Notes: a model not told the origin generated them from the letters alone. A stretch of DNA of 26,519 nucleotides from JAVBMU01 sp031551755 (GCA_031551755.1 JAVBNE010000077.1:1-26519), one strand, 5' to 3'. Shown: positions 14,248 through 22,737, counted from the stretch's first letter. Numbers and translations are program-made.

Positions 14248-14748
14248 TCATCCCTCGGCAGCGCCCGCCGTGGTGCCCTCCTCGGGCAGTCCGGCGCCGT
14301 CCTGCCCGGATCGTCCCGGCGGGAGTTGGCAGAACGCCTCCACGACCATGCCGATCACCGCGAGTAACACGGCGCAGACCACCGCGATCCCGGCCGCGAG
14401 AGCCTTGGTGCGCTGGGCCTCGATAGCCAGATCCCCCACGACCAGCAATACCTGAGCCAGGTACCAGCCGGCCAGCAACGCACCCGCGAGTGCAGTGGAC
14501 TTGGCCAGGACGAAGGTGCGCGCGGCCCTGATCGCATTCAGCGACGGCCGCCGCCCCTGCTGGTAAGCCCGCACGGTCCAGCCGAGCCGAAAAACCACGG
14601 CGGCGAACACAAGGATCGCCGCATCCACCACCCAGGGCACGGCGGGTGTGCGAGCACCAGTGTTCTCGGCAACCCGGATGACCGCCCAACCCACAGCCAC
14701 CGTCGCCAGGGCGACCAGGAGAAGGGTGGTGACCCTGGTCCGGCCCAT
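14248..14748 (-). CDS. DUF3180 family membrane protein
   Basis: A 166-residue protein with four predicted membrane segments (about 7-24, 38-55, 81-104, 116-136) and a short Gly/Glu-rich cytoplasmic tail. Conserved-looking features are RTFVLAKSTALAGALLAGWYLAQ and EAQRTKALAAG. It matches the DUF3180 family that follows folK in actinobacteria (mycobacterial Rv3605c position). The function is unknown; the constant position after folate genes and before PH-domain genes is the only clue. Its ATG overlaps the folB-folK stop by one base (TAATG, 14746-14750), so translation is probably coupled. Confidence 0.8.
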   Translation of the reverse strand: MGRTRVTTLLLVALATVAVGWAVIRVAENTGARTPAVPWVVDAAILVFAAVVFRLGWTVRAYQQGRRPSLNAIRAARTFVLAKSTALAGALLAGWYLAQVLLVVGDLAIEAQRTKALAAGIAVVCAVLLAVIGMVVEAFCQLPPGRSGQDGAGLPEEGTTAGAAEG

Positions 14749-17171
14749 TAGTGCTGTGGACCCGCTGGGAAGGTCGGCGCGGCTGGGGGTTCGTTCGACT
14801 CCTGGTCGGCCGGCGTCACCGGGTGCACCGGCCCGAACGGGGACGTCGCGGGCGGCGCGAACGGCGACGGTGCGACCAGCGGACGGTCGGCGGGCGGCGC
14901 GCCCGTGGGCTGCCCCGGCGGCTGGAAGACCGGTGGACCGGTCACCTGAGAGCCGGGCGGGGCGAACGAGCTGCTGTTCGCCGGGAACACGTCAGCGGCC
15001 GCCGGGTATGTCGGCGCTGGCGGGGCTGGAGGTTGCCCTGCCGACTGCGGAGCCGGTGCCGGGACCGAGGCCAGCGGCCCCTGCACAGGCGGCTGGGCAG
15101 GGGTCCGGTTCGCCTCGAACGGGTCGTAGGCGAGCAACGTCGACTGCGGCGAGAGCACCGGGTGGTCAGTGTCGGGCTGGACAAAGACGTGTTCGTTATC
15201 GCTCGGCGAGGTGAAGGACGGCCCACCGACCGGCACAGGAGTGACCGGCGCGGGGGCGACCGGCGCGGGGGCGACTGACGGGTCCTGCGGACCGGCCGGG
15301 ACCCCGAAAACAGGCACCGCCGTTGGCGGTTGCTCCGGCGCGGTCGCGGTTGACTGGGCCGCCTCCGGGACCGCCCCCGATGTCGGCGCGGGTTCGGTCA
15401 ACCAGTCCAGAGCCAACCAACGAATGCCCTCTCGGTCCGGTGCTGTGGCCGCGAGGGCGGCGACCGGACCGCCACCGAGACCAGGCAGCACGGCATCCGG
15501 GTCCACCTGTACCCATGGTTCGAGCACGAAGGCCCGCTCGTGTGCCCGGGGGTGCGGCAGCTCGAGGTCCGCAGTCACGTCGGTGAGGGAACCGTAAGTG
15601 ATGAGGTCGATGTCGAGCGTGCGCGGCCCCCAGTGAACCTCACGCACCCGCCCGTGCGCGGACTCCACGGCTTGGCAGGCGTGCAGGAGGGCACGGGCGC
15701 TGAGGGTCGTCCGGGCGATGAGCACCGCGTTGAGGTAGTCGGGTTGATCCTCGGGACCACCCTCGGCGGCCGACCGGGCGAGCGGCGAGACCTCGGTGAT
15801 CTCCAGCCCGGTCATCCGGTCGAGATCCTGGACGGCGTCGCGCAGCGTCTGCTGGGCGTCGCCCAGGTTCGCGCCGAGCGCCAGCACGACGGTGACGGGC
15901 TCGGCGGGGATATCGTCCATCCGGTCGTGCGGCGAAGCAGCGTCCGGAACCGGTGTCGCATGGCCGCCATCGGCGACCGTGGCCGCTTGGCCGGTCACGA
16001 CGTCCGCCTGGTCGATGTCACCGGCGACCCCTGGGGCGAATGCGATCGGTTCGTAGGGCACCTCCGGCACACCGGCGAGCCCGGGACCCTGTTCGGGCAC
16101 ATAGGGCGCCTCTTGCTCGGACACCGGCTCCGCCCCATGCGCCGACTCGGGCACTTGCTCGGCGGAGTGGTCCGACTCGGGCGCGACGTCGGCGTGGTCC
16201 GACTCGGGCGCGACGTCGGCGCTGGCCGAATCGACCGGTTGCGCGGCGTCGCTCACCGGCTCGGCCACCGGCCAGCGGTCTCCGGTACCGGTGGGCGGGA
16301 TACTAGGCGGCATCACGGCGGGCGCAGGGGCGAGCGGTTCGGCACTGGCTCCGCCGACCACGATCGGCTCGCTGCCCGGCGGCAGCGAAGACGCCATGGG
16401 TACCGCGCCAGAGCCCGCCTCCGGGTCGGTCGTACCGATCGAGTCGTCCCGGTCGGCCACCTGGTAGGCCCCCGCGGGGGCCTCTGCCGAGGCGGAGTCA
16501 GCGGCGGGCGGGAAGTCGACCACGGGCGGCAGCACCTGCGCGACGGCTGGCGGGAGCTCCACAGGCACCGGTGGTCCCAGGGGCTCGGCGGCGATGGTCA
16601 TCGGCTCCGGGAGGGGTACCGCCTCGGGGGACGGCGCCCGCTCGGGGAGGGGCACCGGCACTGCAGGCGTGGGCGCTCCGAAAGATTCCACCGGCGAGCC
16701 GGCCAGAGGCTCCGGGGCATCGTCCAGTGCGGTGCGCGTGGTGGCTGCCACCACCGGCACCGCACGGACGCGATCACGCCGGATGGACACGGCGATGTCG
16801 GTGAAGGCCACCTCCAGCGGGGCCTGCGGTTTGTGCACGGTGACGTCGACGGCCACGACCTCGGGCCGCGCCAGTACCGTCGCGGCAATCCGCTCCGCCA
16901 CCGTCTCGATCAGGTCGACGGGCGCACCCGAGAGGACCGCGACGACGTCGACCGCCACCGCGCCGTAGTCGACTGTCCTGGTCAGGTCGTCCGTGCCGGC
17001 GGCGGGCTGGGTGTCGAGGTACATCACGACGTCAGCGCCGAAAGGCTGGCCGTCCAGGCGTTCGTGGGGGAACACCCCATGGTGCCCGGTGGCCGTCAAG
17101 CCAGCCAGGCTGATCCGGTCGAGCGGACGCCCGCGCTCGTTGAGCACCTGTCCTTCGATCGATGTCGTCAC
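14748..17171 (-). CDS. folB-folK: Fused dihydroneopterin aldolase (FolB) - HPPK (FolK) with very long disordered linker and tail
   Basis: Two consecutive folate steps in one 807-residue chain. FolB spans residues about 18-134: DRISLAGLTATGHHGVFPHERLDGQPF, DYGAVAVDVVAVLSG, VDLIETVAERIAATVL, VHKPQAPLE with the catalytic-type Lys114. FolK spans about 425-595: VVLALGANLGDAQQTLRDAV, NAVLIARTTLSARALL, HGRVREVHWGPRTLDIDLITYG and LELPHPRAHERAFVLEPW. Between them (135-424) and after FolK (596-807) are about 500 residues rich in Pro/Ala/Glu/Val with short tandem repeats. From memory, the usual actinobacterial fusions are far shorter. The GTG start overlaps the folP stop as GTGA, with AGGAG 6 nt upstream. 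Confidence 0.92.
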   Translation of the reverse strand: MTTSIEGQVLNERGRPLDRISLAGLTATGHHGVFPHERLDGQPFGADVVMYLDTQPAAGTDDLTRTVDYGAVAVDVVAVLSGAPVDLIETVAERIAATVLARPEVVAVDVTVHKPQAPLEVAFTDIAVSIRRDRVRAVPVVAATTRTALDDAPEPLAGSPVESFGAPTPAVPVPLPERAPSPEAVPLPEPMTIAAEPLGPPVPVELPPAVAQVLPPVVDFPPAADSASAEAPAGAYQVADRDDSIGTTDPEAGSGAVPMASSLPPGSEPIVVGGASAEPLAPAPAVMPPSIPPTGTGDRWPVAEPVSDAAQPVDSASADVAPESDHADVAPESDHSAEQVPESAHGAEPVSEQEAPYVPEQGPGLAGVPEVPYEPIAFAPGVAGDIDQADVVTGQAATVADGGHATPVPDAASPHDRMDDIPAEPVTVVLALGANLGDAQQTLRDAVQDLDRMTGLEITEVSPLARSAAEGGPEDQPDYLNAVLIARTTLSARALLHACQAVESAHGRVREVHWGPRTLDIDLITYGSLTDVTADLELPHPRAHERAFVLEPWVQVDPDAVLPGLGGGPVAALAATAPDREGIRWLALDWLTEPAPTSGAVPEAAQSTATAPEQPPTAVPVFGVPAGPQDPSVAPAPVAPAPVTPVPVGGPSFTSPSDNEHVFVQPDTDHPVLSPQSTLLAYDPFEANRTPAQPPVQGPLASVPAPAPQSAGQPPAPPAPTYPAAADVFPANSSSFAPPGSQVTGPPVFQPPGQPTGAPPADRPLVAPSPFAPPATSPFGPVHPVTPADQESNEPPAAPTFPAGPQH
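15243..15272. repeat. Two tandem 15-bp copies inside the FolK tail
   Basis: Two perfect copies of a 15-bp unit (15243-15257 and 15258-15272) encode the in-frame APVAP repeat of the Pro-rich tail. They keep the reading frame and are coding microsatellite-like repeats. Confidence 0.7.
16167..16220. repeat. Two perfect 27-bp tandem copies in the FolB-FolK linker
   Basis: 16167-16193 and 16194-16220 are identical and encode two copies of ADVAPESDH on the minus strand. They are followed by diverged copies (AEQVPESAH, AEPVSEQEA). The unit is 9 codons, so expansion keeps the frame. Confidence 0.8.
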
Positions 17172-18121
17172 GTCGTGCTCCTGTCGGTGTTCCCGCCCCC
17201 GGTTGCCTTGGCGACAGGCAGGGAGTCGCGCATCCCATCCTGGCGTGTCGAGGGGGTTTTCGTCGAGTCACGGGAATCGCCCGCATGCCCCCATGCGGCC
17301 GCGACTCGCACGGCGTCGGCAGAGGCGGACACGGTGTGGACGCGCACCCCCCAGACTCCGGCAGCGGCCGCGAGCGCCGTGATTGCCGCGGTCCCGGCGT
17401 CCCGAGCGGCGGGTGGGGCGGGGGTGCCCGCCTTGTCTGCGAGCAGGTGACCGAGGAACCGTTTACGGGAGGCACCCACCAGAATCGGTCGGCCCAATTC
17501 GCCTAGCACATCTAGCCGGGCAAGCAGGGGCCAGTTCGCGGCGCCGGACTTCGAGAAGCCGAGGCCCGGGTCCACGATGACTTGCTCATCGCTCACCCCG
17601 GCCGCCCGCAGTGCGGTGAGGCGCTCAGCCAACTCGGCACGCACATCCACCACGACGTCGTCGTACTGCTCGTAGTCGTTCATCTGTGCCGACGGCCCGC
17701 GCCAGTGCATGCAGACGTAGGCCACTCCCAGGCGGGCGATCTCGGCGGCCATCGCCGGATCGGCCAACCCCCCGGAGACGTCATTCACTACCCGTGCCCC
17801 GGCCGCGACCGCCTGCCGGGCAACCTCGGCCCGCGTCGTGTCGATGCTGATCACCGCCCCGGCGGTGGCCAGTTCGGCGACGACCGGCAGCACCCGGTCC
17901 AACTCGGCCCCGACCGGCACGCGCGCGGCGCCGGGACGGGTCGATTCACCGCCGATGTCGAGGAGATCCGCCCCCTCGGCCAGCAACTCACGACCGTGGG
18001 TGATCGCGGCGGACGGCTCGAACCATTCGCCGCCGTCGGAGAACGAGTCGGGGGTCACGTTGACGACCCCCATCACGAGGGTCCGTCCCGTGGCGAGGCC
18101 GTCGAGTCCCGTCGGCTGCAC
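17168..18121 (-). CDS. folP: Dihydropteroate synthase
   Basis: Condenses p-aminobenzoate with dihydropterin pyrophosphate; the sulfonamide target. It is 317 residues from the GTG at 18121. Signatures are LVMGVVNVTPDSFSDGG (about 15-31), LLDIGGESTRPGA, IDTTRAEVARQAVAAGARVVNDVSGG, MHWRG (family M H x R/ G), VIVDPGLGFSKSGAANW and LVGASRKRFLG with HTVSASADAVRVA at the end. The ORF extends upstream to 18259 inside folE, so the first start after the folE stop is used (5-nt gap); no good Shine-Dalgarno precedes it, so coupling is likely. A 37-residue polar C-terminal tail exceeds the core enzyme. Confidence 0.93.
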   Translation of the reverse strand: MQPTGLDGLATGRTLVMGVVNVTPDSFSDGGEWFEPSAAITHGRELLAEGADLLDIGGESTRPGAARVPVGAELDRVLPVVAELATAGAVISIDTTRAEVARQAVAAGARVVNDVSGGLADPAMAAEIARLGVAYVCMHWRGPSAQMNDYEQYDDVVVDVRAELAERLTALRAAGVSDEQVIVDPGLGFSKSGAANWPLLARLDVLGELGRPILVGASRKRFLGHLLADKAGTPAPPAARDAGTAAITALAAAAGVWGVRVHTVSASADAVRVAAAWGHAGDSRDSTKTPSTRQDGMRDSLPVAKATGGGNTDRSTT

Positions 18122-18126
18122 GGGAG

Positions 18127-18738
18127 TTACCGTCCGATGATGAGGCTCATCGCCTCGGCTCGGGTGGCCGCGTTTCGCATCTGCCCGCGAACGGCCGAGG
18201 TGACCGTGCGGGAGCCGGGTTTGCGCACCCCCCGCATGGACATGCACAGGTGTTCGCATTCGACGACGACGATCACGCCCCCCGGCTGCAGGTGGGCGAC
18301 CAGGGCGTCGGCGATCTGCGTCGTGAGCCGTTCCTGGACTTGGGGACGGCGGGCGAAGACCTCGACCAGCCGGGCGATCTTCGACAGGCCGGTGATGCGC
18401 CCGTCCGGGCTCGGGATGTAGCCGACATGCGCGACGCCGTGGAACGGCACGAGGTGGTGCTCGCAGGTGGAGTACACCTCGATATCCTTCACCAGCACCA
18501 TCTCCTCGTGACCGAGGTCGAAGGTGGTGGTCAGGACGTCGCCCGCGTGTTGCCGCAGGCCGCCGAAGATCTCCTGGTAGGACCGGGCCACCCGCGCCGG
18601 GGTGTCTCGAAGGCCCTCCCGGTCCGGGTCCTCACCGATGGCGAGCAGGAGTTCACGCACGGCCGCTTCCACGCGCGCGGCGTCGTAGGGCGGGACAACA
18701 TCGGGGTCCAGTCCGAGCCCCACTGGGTCGGCGCCCAT
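18127..18738 (-). CDS. folE: GTP cyclohydrolase I
   Basis: Opens GTP to dihydroneopterin triphosphate, the first folate step. It is 203 residues. VYSTCEHHLVPFHGVAHVGYIP holds zinc ligands Cys92 and His95. GLSKIARLVEVFARRPQVQERLT is the family core. VVVECEHLCMSMRGVRKPGS holds the third ligand (Cys165), and TVTSAVRG follows. The ATG at 18738 is one base after the ftsH stop (TGA-G-ATG) and gives normal family length. The longer frame to 18849 lies within ftsH. It is expressed from the ftsH-folE-folP-folBK transcription unit. Confidence 0.95.
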   Translation of the reverse strand: MGADPVGLGLDPDVVPPYDAARVEAAVRELLLAIGEDPDREGLRDTPARVARSYQEIFGGLRQHAGDVLTTTFDLGHEEMVLVKDIEVYSTCEHHLVPFHGVAHVGYIPSPDGRITGLSKIARLVEVFARRPQVQERLTTQIADALVAHLQPGGVIVVVECEHLCMSMRGVRKPGSRTVTSAVRGQMRNAATRAEAMSLIIGR

Positions 18739-18739
18739 C

Positions 18740-20815
18740 TCAAGCAGGCCCGTCCCCGGTACGCCCGGCCGTCGGGTCGATCCACGACGACGGCGGCACC
18801 TCACCGATGCGCTCGGGGGGCAGTTCGTCATTGGCGGCGGCGGCCTCATCCTGCGGGATCACCGGCCGGCCGTTCTGTTCGGCCCGCTCGGCGGGCGTCA
18901 GCACCGGCCCCCGGGTCGAAACGAGACGCTGCTCGCTGGACAGCCATACATCGCGCGGTTCGCGCTTGACCACGGGCTCGAAGACCCGCGCGACCTCGGC
19001 CTGGTTCAGCGTCTCGCGTTCCAGCAATTCGAGGACCAGGTTGTCGAGCACGTCGCGGTACTGGGTCAGGACCTCCCATGCCTCGTCATGGGCGGCCTCG
19101 ATGAGTTTGCGGACCTCGTGGTCAACGGTGCCCGCCACCGACTCGGAGTAGTCGCGGGTGTGGCCGAACTCGCGACCCATGAACGGTTCACCGGAGCCGG
19201 TACCGAGTTTGATGGCCCCCACGCGCTCGCTCATGCCGAACTCGGTGACCATCTTGCGGGCGATGGCGGTTGCCTTCTCGATGTCATTCGAAGCGCCCGT
19301 GGTGGGGTCGTGGAAGACCAGTTCCTCGGCGACCCGTCCGCCCATCGCGTATGCGAGCTGGTCGAGGAGTTCGTTGCGGGTGGTGGAGTACTTATCCTCC
19401 GTCGGCATGACCATCGTGTACCCGAGGGCGCGGCCGCGCGGCAGGATCGTCACCTTGGTCACCGGGTCGGTGTACCGCATAGCGGCAGCCACCAGGGCGT
19501 GACCGCCCTCGTGGTACGCGGTGATCTTCTGCTCCTTGACGTTCATCACCCGGGTGCGCTTCTGCGGTCCGGCGATGACGCGGTCGATCGCCTCATCGAG
19601 GGCGCGGTCGTCGATGAGCTGGGCACCCGAACGCGCGGTCAACAGGGCAGCCTCGTTGAGCACATTGGCCAGGTCGGCACCGGTGAACCCGGGGGTCCGG
19701 CGGGCGACGGCCTCCAGGTCGATCTCCGGGACGATCGGCTTGCCCTTGGCGTGGACCTCGAGGATCGCCCGGCGGCCGCGCAGGTCCGGTGCCTCCACGG
19801 CGATCTGGCGGTCGAAGCGGCCGGGCCGCAGCAGGGCCGGGTCCAGGATGTCGGGCCGGTTGGTGGCCGCGATCAGGATGACGTTCGTCTTGACGTCGAA
19901 GCCGTCCATCTCGACGAGCAACTGGTTGAGAGTCTGCTCGCGCTCGTCGTGGCCGCCGCCCATGCCCGCACCGCGGTGCCGGCCGACGGCGTCGATCTCG
20001 TCCACGAAGATGATCGCCGGGGAATTCTGCTTGGCCTGTTCGAAGAGGTCACGCACCCGGCTCGCGCCGACACCGACGAACATCTCGACGAAATCGGAAC
20101 CGGAGATCGTGTAGAACGGCACCCCGGCCTCCCCCGCGACCGCACGGGCCAGCAGGGTCTTACCGGTTCCGGGCGGGCCGTAGAGCAGCACACCCTTGGG
20201 GATCTTTGCGCCGACGGCCTGGAACTTCGCCGGGTCGGCCAGGAACTCCTTGATCTCCTGAAGTTCCTCGACGGCCTCGTCAGCTCCGGCGACGTCTGCG
20301 AAGGTGACCTGCGGAGTGTCCTTGGAGACGAGTTTGGCTTTGGATTTGCCGAATCCCATGACCCGCGAGCCGCCGCCCTGCATCCGGGAGAGCAGGAACC
20401 AGAAGATAACCCCGATGATCAGGAACGGGATGAGTACCTGAAGCATCGAGACGAAGAAGGACGGCGTGGCGATCTTGGAGTTATAGCCGTCCTTGGGGTC
20501 AGCCTTGGCCACGGCCGTGACGATGGCCTCACCCTGCGGCGCGACGTAGTAGAACTCGACCTTCTTGCCCTTGTTCTTCTCCGATTTCTCGCCTTTATCC
20601 GCGATGTAATCGGTCGACAAGGTGAGCTGGACCCGCTGGTCGCCGTCAACGATGAGGGCCTGGTCGACGGTCTTGCCGGCCAGCAGTTCGAGGCCTTGGG
20701 ACGTGTCGATGCGCTGGATCGACGGCGTCTTGAGCGTCGAATAGACGATGCCGACAATGACGAGGCCGAGCAACGTCCAGATGACGGGCCCACTCAGTAG
20801 CTTCTTGATGTTCAT
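18740..20815 (-). CDS. ftsH: ATP-dependent zinc metalloprotease FtsH
   Basis: Membrane-anchored AAA+ protease that degrades damaged membrane and selected cytosolic proteins. It is 691 residues. Membrane segments lie at about 10-27 and 119-142, with an extracytoplasmic domain between. The AAA module has Walker A GPPGTGKT (213-220), Walker B IIFVDEID (268-275) and the second region of homology ATNRPDILDPALLRPGRFDRQ. The protease zinc site is HEGGH (435-439), with the third-ligand region GASNDIEKAT (about 507-516). The C-terminal tail is Pro/Glu-rich. The ATG at 20815 has no classical ribosome-binding site; a 6-bp hairpin (20822-20837) lies just upstream. It is the first gene of the folate transcription unit. 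Confidence 0.97.
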   Translation of the reverse strand: MNIKKLLSGPVIWTLLGLVIVGIVYSTLKTPSIQRIDTSQGLELLAGKTVDQALIVDGDQRVQLTLSTDYIADKGEKSEKNKGKKVEFYYVAPQGEAIVTAVAKADPKDGYNSKIATPSFFVSMLQVLIPFLIIGVIFWFLLSRMQGGGSRVMGFGKSKAKLVSKDTPQVTFADVAGADEAVEELQEIKEFLADPAKFQAVGAKIPKGVLLYGPPGTGKTLLARAVAGEAGVPFYTISGSDFVEMFVGVGASRVRDLFEQAKQNSPAIIFVDEIDAVGRHRGAGMGGGHDEREQTLNQLLVEMDGFDVKTNVILIAATNRPDILDPALLRPGRFDRQIAVEAPDLRGRRAILEVHAKGKPIVPEIDLEAVARRTPGFTGADLANVLNEAALLTARSGAQLIDDRALDEAIDRVIAGPQKRTRVMNVKEQKITAYHEGGHALVAAAMRYTDPVTKVTILPRGRALGYTMVMPTEDKYSTTRNELLDQLAYAMGGRVAEELVFHDPTTGASNDIEKATAIARKMVTEFGMSERVGAIKLGTGSGEPFMGREFGHTRDYSESVAGTVDHEVRKLIEAAHDEAWEVLTQYRDVLDNLVLELLERETLNQAEVARVFEPVVKREPRDVWLSSEQRLVSTRGPVLTPAERAEQNGRPVIPQDEAAAANDELPPERIGEVPPSSWIDPTAGRTGDGPA

Positions 20816-20821
20816 TCGCGA

Positions 20822-20837
20822 CGGGGACGACTCCCCG
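20822..20837 (-). promoter_or_regulatory. Hairpin just upstream of the ftsH start codon
   Basis: Arms CGGGGA and TCCCCG (20822-20827 and 20832-20837) surround a 4-nt loop, ending 6 nt before the ATG. The only purine-rich stretch near the start (GGGGAG) is within the stem, so it could affect translation initiation. It is small and may be chance at this GC content. Confidence 0.35.
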
Positions 20838-20900
20838 CATCCCTCCGCTCGGTGTTCGCGCTCGAAACTACACGCTGTGGCTGACGTTTGGCGGTCTGTT

Positions 20901-20923
20901 CGCCCAGGGCGTGGCCCTGGGCG
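20901..20923 (-). terminator. Perfect 10-bp hairpin between hpt and ftsH
   Basis: Arms CGCCCAGGGC (20901-20910) and GCCCTGGGCG (20914-20923) with a 3-nt loop lie about 60 nt past the hpt stop. They precede the presumed ftsH promoter (TAGTTT at 20870-20865 is a weak -10 candidate). There is no U-tract. Confidence 0.55.
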
Positions 20924-20982
20924 CTGTAGCGACTACCGGGCTCGACCCCGGCCGGCAGCTGCCGCACACGGGGACGGGACGG

Positions 20983-21537
20983 TCAAGACGCGTAGACGTG
21001 CGGGGCGAGAGTCGCCACGAAGGGCAGATTACGGTAACGCTCGGCGTAGTCGAGCCCGTACCCGACGACGAACTCATTCTCGATGTCGAACCCCACGTAG
21101 CGCACATCGACCTCGGTTTTCGCGGCACCGGGTTTGCGAAGCATCGCGGCCACCTCGACGGACGCGGGCCCCCGCGAACGCAGGTTGGACAACAGCCAAG
21201 ACAGGGTGAGCCCGGAGTCCACAATGTCCTCGACGATCAGCACATTGCGGCCAGTGAGGTCGGTGTCCAGGTCCTTGAGGATGCGTACCACGCCCGAGGA
21301 TTTGGTTCCCGAGCCGTAGGACGACACCGCCATCCAGTCCATCTCGACCGGGTTGTGCAGGCGGCGGGCGAGGTCGGCCATCACCATGACGGCGCCCTTG
21401 AGGACCCCGATCAGCAGGAGGTCCTTGCCCGCGTAGTCCCGATCGACCTCCGCAGCGATCTCATCCAGGCGCGAGGTCAACTGCGCGGAGCTGAGCAGCA
21501 CCTTCTCAAGGTCGCCGGCGACGTCGGATTCTTCCAC
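20983..21537 (-). CDS. hpt: Hypoxanthine phosphoribosyltransferase
   Basis: Salvages hypoxanthine and guanine to IMP and GMP with PRPP. It is 184 residues. Features are DLLLIGVLKGAVMVMADLARRL (about 39-60), DWMAVSSYGSGTKSSGVVRILKDL and the PRPP-binding loop VLIVEDIVDSGLTLSWLL (VEDIVDSG at 102-109). The end FDIENEFVVGYGLDYAERYRNLPFV is the Hpt C-terminal signature. The GTG at 21537 is 3 nt after the tilS stop, with AGGAG 6 nt upstream. The tilS-hpt-ftsH order is widely conserved. Confidence 0.96.
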   Translation of the reverse strand: MEESDVAGDLEKVLLSSAQLTSRLDEIAAEVDRDYAGKDLLLIGVLKGAVMVMADLARRLHNPVEMDWMAVSSYGSGTKSSGVVRILKDLDTDLTGRNVLIVEDIVDSGLTLSWLLSNLRSRGPASVEVAAMLRKPGAAKTEVDVRYVGFDIENEFVVGYGLDYAERYRNLPFVATLAPHVYAS

Positions 21538-21540
21538 GGG

Positions 21541-22737
21541 TCACTCCTGAAGTGCGGGGGTTCGTAGGAGAAGCCTGCCACACACCCGGACCCCACGAAG
21601 ATCACCGGGCAGGTGGACCGGCCCTTGACCGCGCCACCGGACGACCAGGGCATCCAGGGCATCGACGTGGACCGCGAAAAGGTCCCCGGCCGGGCAACCG
21701 GCGTCGAGGGCGGCGGCCCGCAGTACGCGGCGCCGAAGGGCGGGCGGGGCCTCGGAGAGCCGGTGAGCGTCGAGCACGACAAGCGGAGGCGGGGGTGGCG
21801 CGACGCCGACGGCAGGCGGGGGCGGGTCGGGTGCGGGTGCGGCGGCCTCGGACGGCAGGCGGACCTCGGCGAGTAGGTCGGCCGCCAGGGAGTCGAGCAG
21901 GTCGGCGTCGTCGCGCAGCAGGTCGGCGCTGCGCGCCAGCGCGGGCACCACCCCGGGGCCGAGAACCTCGGTGAGCACCGGCAACACACGCCCGCGCACC
22001 ACCGATCGGCGCGGCCACTGATCGGGGGCCTCGACGTCCACATCGCGACGTGGCCCGGCGCCGCCCAGCACGCCACTGTCCGTTCCGGCGCCGCCCTGCT
22101 CGGTGGACCGACGATCGGCGGGCCGCGCGGGGCCGGTCGGGACGATGTTGGTCGGGTCGGTCCAGTAGTCCACCTCGACCGCCCGGCACACCTCCTCCGT
22201 CTGCGTTCGCCGCAGACCCAGGAACGGCCGGCGGAACACGCCGCGCCGGGCCGGCATGCCCGCCAACGACCGTGCTCCCGAGCCGCGAGCCAAGCCAAGC
22301 AGCACCGACTCCGCCTGGTCGTCCAGCGTGTGCCCGAGCAGGACGGCGGCCGCATCGACGTCTGCCGCGACCGACCGCAGTGCTTCGTACCGGGCGTCGC
22401 GGGCCAGAGCTTCCGGCCCTCCGGGGCCGTCCGTCACCTCGACCGCACGCACGATCACCGGGTCGAGTTCCAGCTGACGGCAGACTTCGGCGGCCTTCGC
22501 GGCTACCCGGTCGCTACCGGGCTGGAGCCCGTGATCGACGATGACGGCCCCGGCCCGGAGCCCCATGCGGGGCGCGACGAAGGCGGTCGCGACCGCCAAC
22601 GCCACCGAGTCCGCACCCCCGGAACAGGCAACGAGCACCAGCGGCCCCGGCGTCCCCGAGTCTCCCGGCCGCAGGTCCGCGAGCGCCGCCCGGACCACGA
22701 CCCGTGCGGCGGCGACCGCCGGCTCCGGTCCCGCCAC
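21541..22737 (-). CDS. tilS: tRNA(Ile)-lysidine synthetase with an inserted low-complexity segment
   Basis: Modifies C34 of tRNA-Ile(CAU) to lysidine so that it reads AUA. It is 398 residues. The PP-loop SGGADS is at 39-44. DHGLQPGSDRVAAKAAEVC follows, then LLGHTLDDQAESVLLGLARGSG (133-154), and DYWTDPTN at 190-197. In homologues DPxN leads within about 10 residues to R.R...LP. Here about 43 Gly/Ala/Arg/Asp-rich residues (198-240) separate it from RRSVVRGRVLPVL (243-255). A Pro-rich segment (PAPDPPPPAVGVAPPPPP) interrupts the C-terminal half. The gene is essential and the frame is intact, so it should be functional. GTG 22737 is 3 nt after the upstream stop. Confidence 0.93.
   Translation of the reverse strand: MAGPEPAVAAARVVVRAALADLRPGDSGTPGPLVLVACSGGADSVALAVATAFVAPRMGLRAGAVIVDHGLQPGSDRVAAKAAEVCRQLELDPVIVRAVEVTDGPGGPEALARDARYEALRSVAADVDAAAVLLGHTLDDQAESVLLGLARGSGARSLAGMPARRGVFRRPFLGLRRTQTEEVCRAVEVDYWTDPTNIVPTGPARPADRRSTEQGGAGTDSGVLGGAGPRRDVDVEAPDQWPRRSVVRGRVLPVLTEVLGPGVVPALARSADLLRDDADLLDSLAADLLAEVRLPSEAAAPAPDPPPPAVGVAPPPPPLVVLDAHRLSEAPPALRRRVLRAAALDAGCPAGDLFAVHVDALDALVVRWRGQGPVHLPGDLRGVRVCGRLLLRTPALQE

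Noticed and set aside
15243..16220. Repeats suggesting a CRISPR-like array
   Set aside because: The repeats are adjacent, frame-preserving codon repeats in a Pro/Ala-rich protein segment; there are no spacers.
15540..17450. 636-residue plus-strand open frame
   Set aside because: Antisense to folB-folK and folP; composition (Arg/Gly/His-rich) is typical of a high-GC shadow frame with no domain signature.
18122..18259. N-terminal extension of folP into folE
   Set aside because: Overlaps the conserved folE C-terminus in another frame; the sequence does not resemble DHPS.
19088..20800. 570-residue plus-strand open frame
   Set aside because: Lies antisense to ftsH, whose motifs are unambiguous.
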